From: a virus
Reading direction: 5' to 3' (one strand)
Virus record (IMG/VR): IMGVR_UViG_3300042465_002016
Location: 1-56,377 of that record
DNA length: 56,377 nucleotides
Positions 55,780-56,377 of this stretch are shown here, piece by piece; positions within the stretch are counted from its first letter, which is position 1, and each line of letters begins with the position of its first letter. A program made the position numbers and the translations under genes. The notes beneath the pieces were generated by a model. It worked only from the letters and a program-made list of their open reading frames with translations, searched no databases and was not told where the DNA came from.

Positions 55780-55989
55780 TTACACCTTATACTTACTTGG
55801 AATCTCCCACCCCATACGATTAGGAACAAAAGCAGTTTTTATAAACCATTGATTATTAATTCTTACACCGTTAACATCTGTTCTAGCAATGTTTGTCTTT
55901 TTAAGTTCTAGAACATCCCAGCCATCCCATTTTAATTCACGGTTGTTGGCAACAATTTTTTCCATCATTTTAAGATCTTGTACTAACAT
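55780..55989 (-). CDS. hypothetical protein next to WhiB
   Basis: 69 residues (MVERNNRELKWDG-like helix then WDVLELKKT, NRMGWEIPSKYKV). Two bases from the WhiB start, so co-transcribed. No family recognised. Confidence 0.64.
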   Translation of the reverse strand: MLVQDLKMMEKIVANNRELKWDGWDVLELKKTNIARTDVNGVRINNQWFIKTAFVPNRMGWEIPSKYKV

Positions 55990-56000
55990 ACTGCTCCCCT

Positions 56001-56357
56001 TTAGTGTCGGAAGATTCCCACTTCGACATTGTTTAATTCTGCAACCTCAAATAGTTTTGAAGTTGGTTGCTTTGGATTACTTAAGAATGCAAAATAGTTT
56101 ACATAAGATATATTTTCTTCTACCCAATTTGTTGGAGCTTTGTAAAATTTAATCTTACGACCTCTTGCCTTCATGCCTCTTTCTGAGAGATTAGAAAATT
56201 CAGAAACAAATGCGTGAACCTTTGCTGGCCCAACTGAATATATTGTAAAGTCTGTATCTTCTTTTCTCATGCTCGATAAGGCAACGCTCATTGCACGAAG
56301 AAAGACTTGATAATCATCAAAGTCGTTCGTTCCCTGAACTACCACTATCATTTGCAT
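56001..56357 (-). CDS. Rossmann-like hypothetical protein
   Basis: 118 residues. IVVVQGTNDFDDYQVFLRAM and TIYSVGPAKVHAFVSEFSN suggest an alpha/beta nucleotide-binding fold of the SLOG type. GGGAAGAG upstream. Catalytic role unknown. Confidence 0.64.
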   Translation of the reverse strand: MQMIVVVQGTNDFDDYQVFLRAMSVALSSMRKEDTDFTIYSVGPAKVHAFVSEFSNLSERGMKARGRKIKFYKAPTNWVEENISYVNYFAFLSNPKQPTSKLFEVAELNNVEVGIFRH

Positions 56358-56377
56358 CTCTTCCCTGTAAGTTGTCT

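Overview
The window is one continuous stretch of a low-GC, tailed double-stranded DNA phage. Structural evidence includes an HK97-type prohead protease, a portal, a very large LamG-like structural protein, about a dozen tail-fibre or adhesin proteins and a lysozyme-like endolysin. A WhiB-family protein (four cysteines plus GVWGG), GlxR/CRP-type operators, many apparently leaderless genes and an XapX-domain protein point to an actinobacterial host. The low GC content would fit a streamlined freshwater actinobacterium, but that is inference. Phage morphology cannot be read from this window.

Layout. (1) 1-29.3 kb, almost all minus strand: late genes. From left to right: prohead protease (cut by the window edge), portal, a 1249-residue structural protein, adenosylcobalamin-dependent ribonucleotide reductase, an SDR oxidoreductase, six 2-oxoglutarate/Fe(II) dioxygenases interleaved with two paralogous unknowns, two twin FN3 adhesins with different C-terminal tips, long tail-fibre repeat proteins, three BppU-N-like modules, a glycine-rich adhesin, a collagen-like protein, a GT32-type glycosyltransferase and a one-helix membrane protein. 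The endolysin at 23.2 kb is the only plus-strand gene inside this block and has its own promoter, 5' hairpin and terminator. (2) 29.4-31.0 kb: small minus-strand genes that diverge from the early block. (3) 31.2-47.7 kb, plus strand: dozens of very small tightly packed genes in several operons, many with Cys pairs or one membrane helix, plus a DUF932 protein, a Gp88-like protein, a HAD phosphatase-like protein, a PD-(D/E)XK nuclease-like protein and five tRNAs. A 700-base non-coding stretch at 42.8-43.5 kb carries three perfect DnaA boxes. (4) 47.7-54.2 kb: a glycan-related cluster, with one minus-strand Stealth-like gene and seven overlapping plus-strand genes (glycosyltransferases, sugar epimerase, two methyltransferases). 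(5) 54.2-56.4 kb, minus strand: holin-like protein, XapX protein, WhiB and unknown small proteins.

The most unusual content is regulatory. Nine promoters at 30.6-38.2 kb share TGTCAG placed exactly 10 bases before the -10 hexamer. Seven of these have a TGTGA-N6-TCACA-like palindrome at offsets of 44, 54-55 or 63-65 bases, i.e. steps of one helical turn. A second promoter family has TTACG about 33 bases before the -10 and TTTTCCCC in the spacer. A hairpin family with an 11-base loop and a covarying stem recurs after stop codons. Many genes start exactly 6 bases after a -10 hexamer, which predicts leaderless mRNAs. On the protein side, collagen-like repeats, prolyl-hydroxylase-like enzymes and glycosyltransferases in one genome suggest, as a hypothesis, a virion protein modification pathway.
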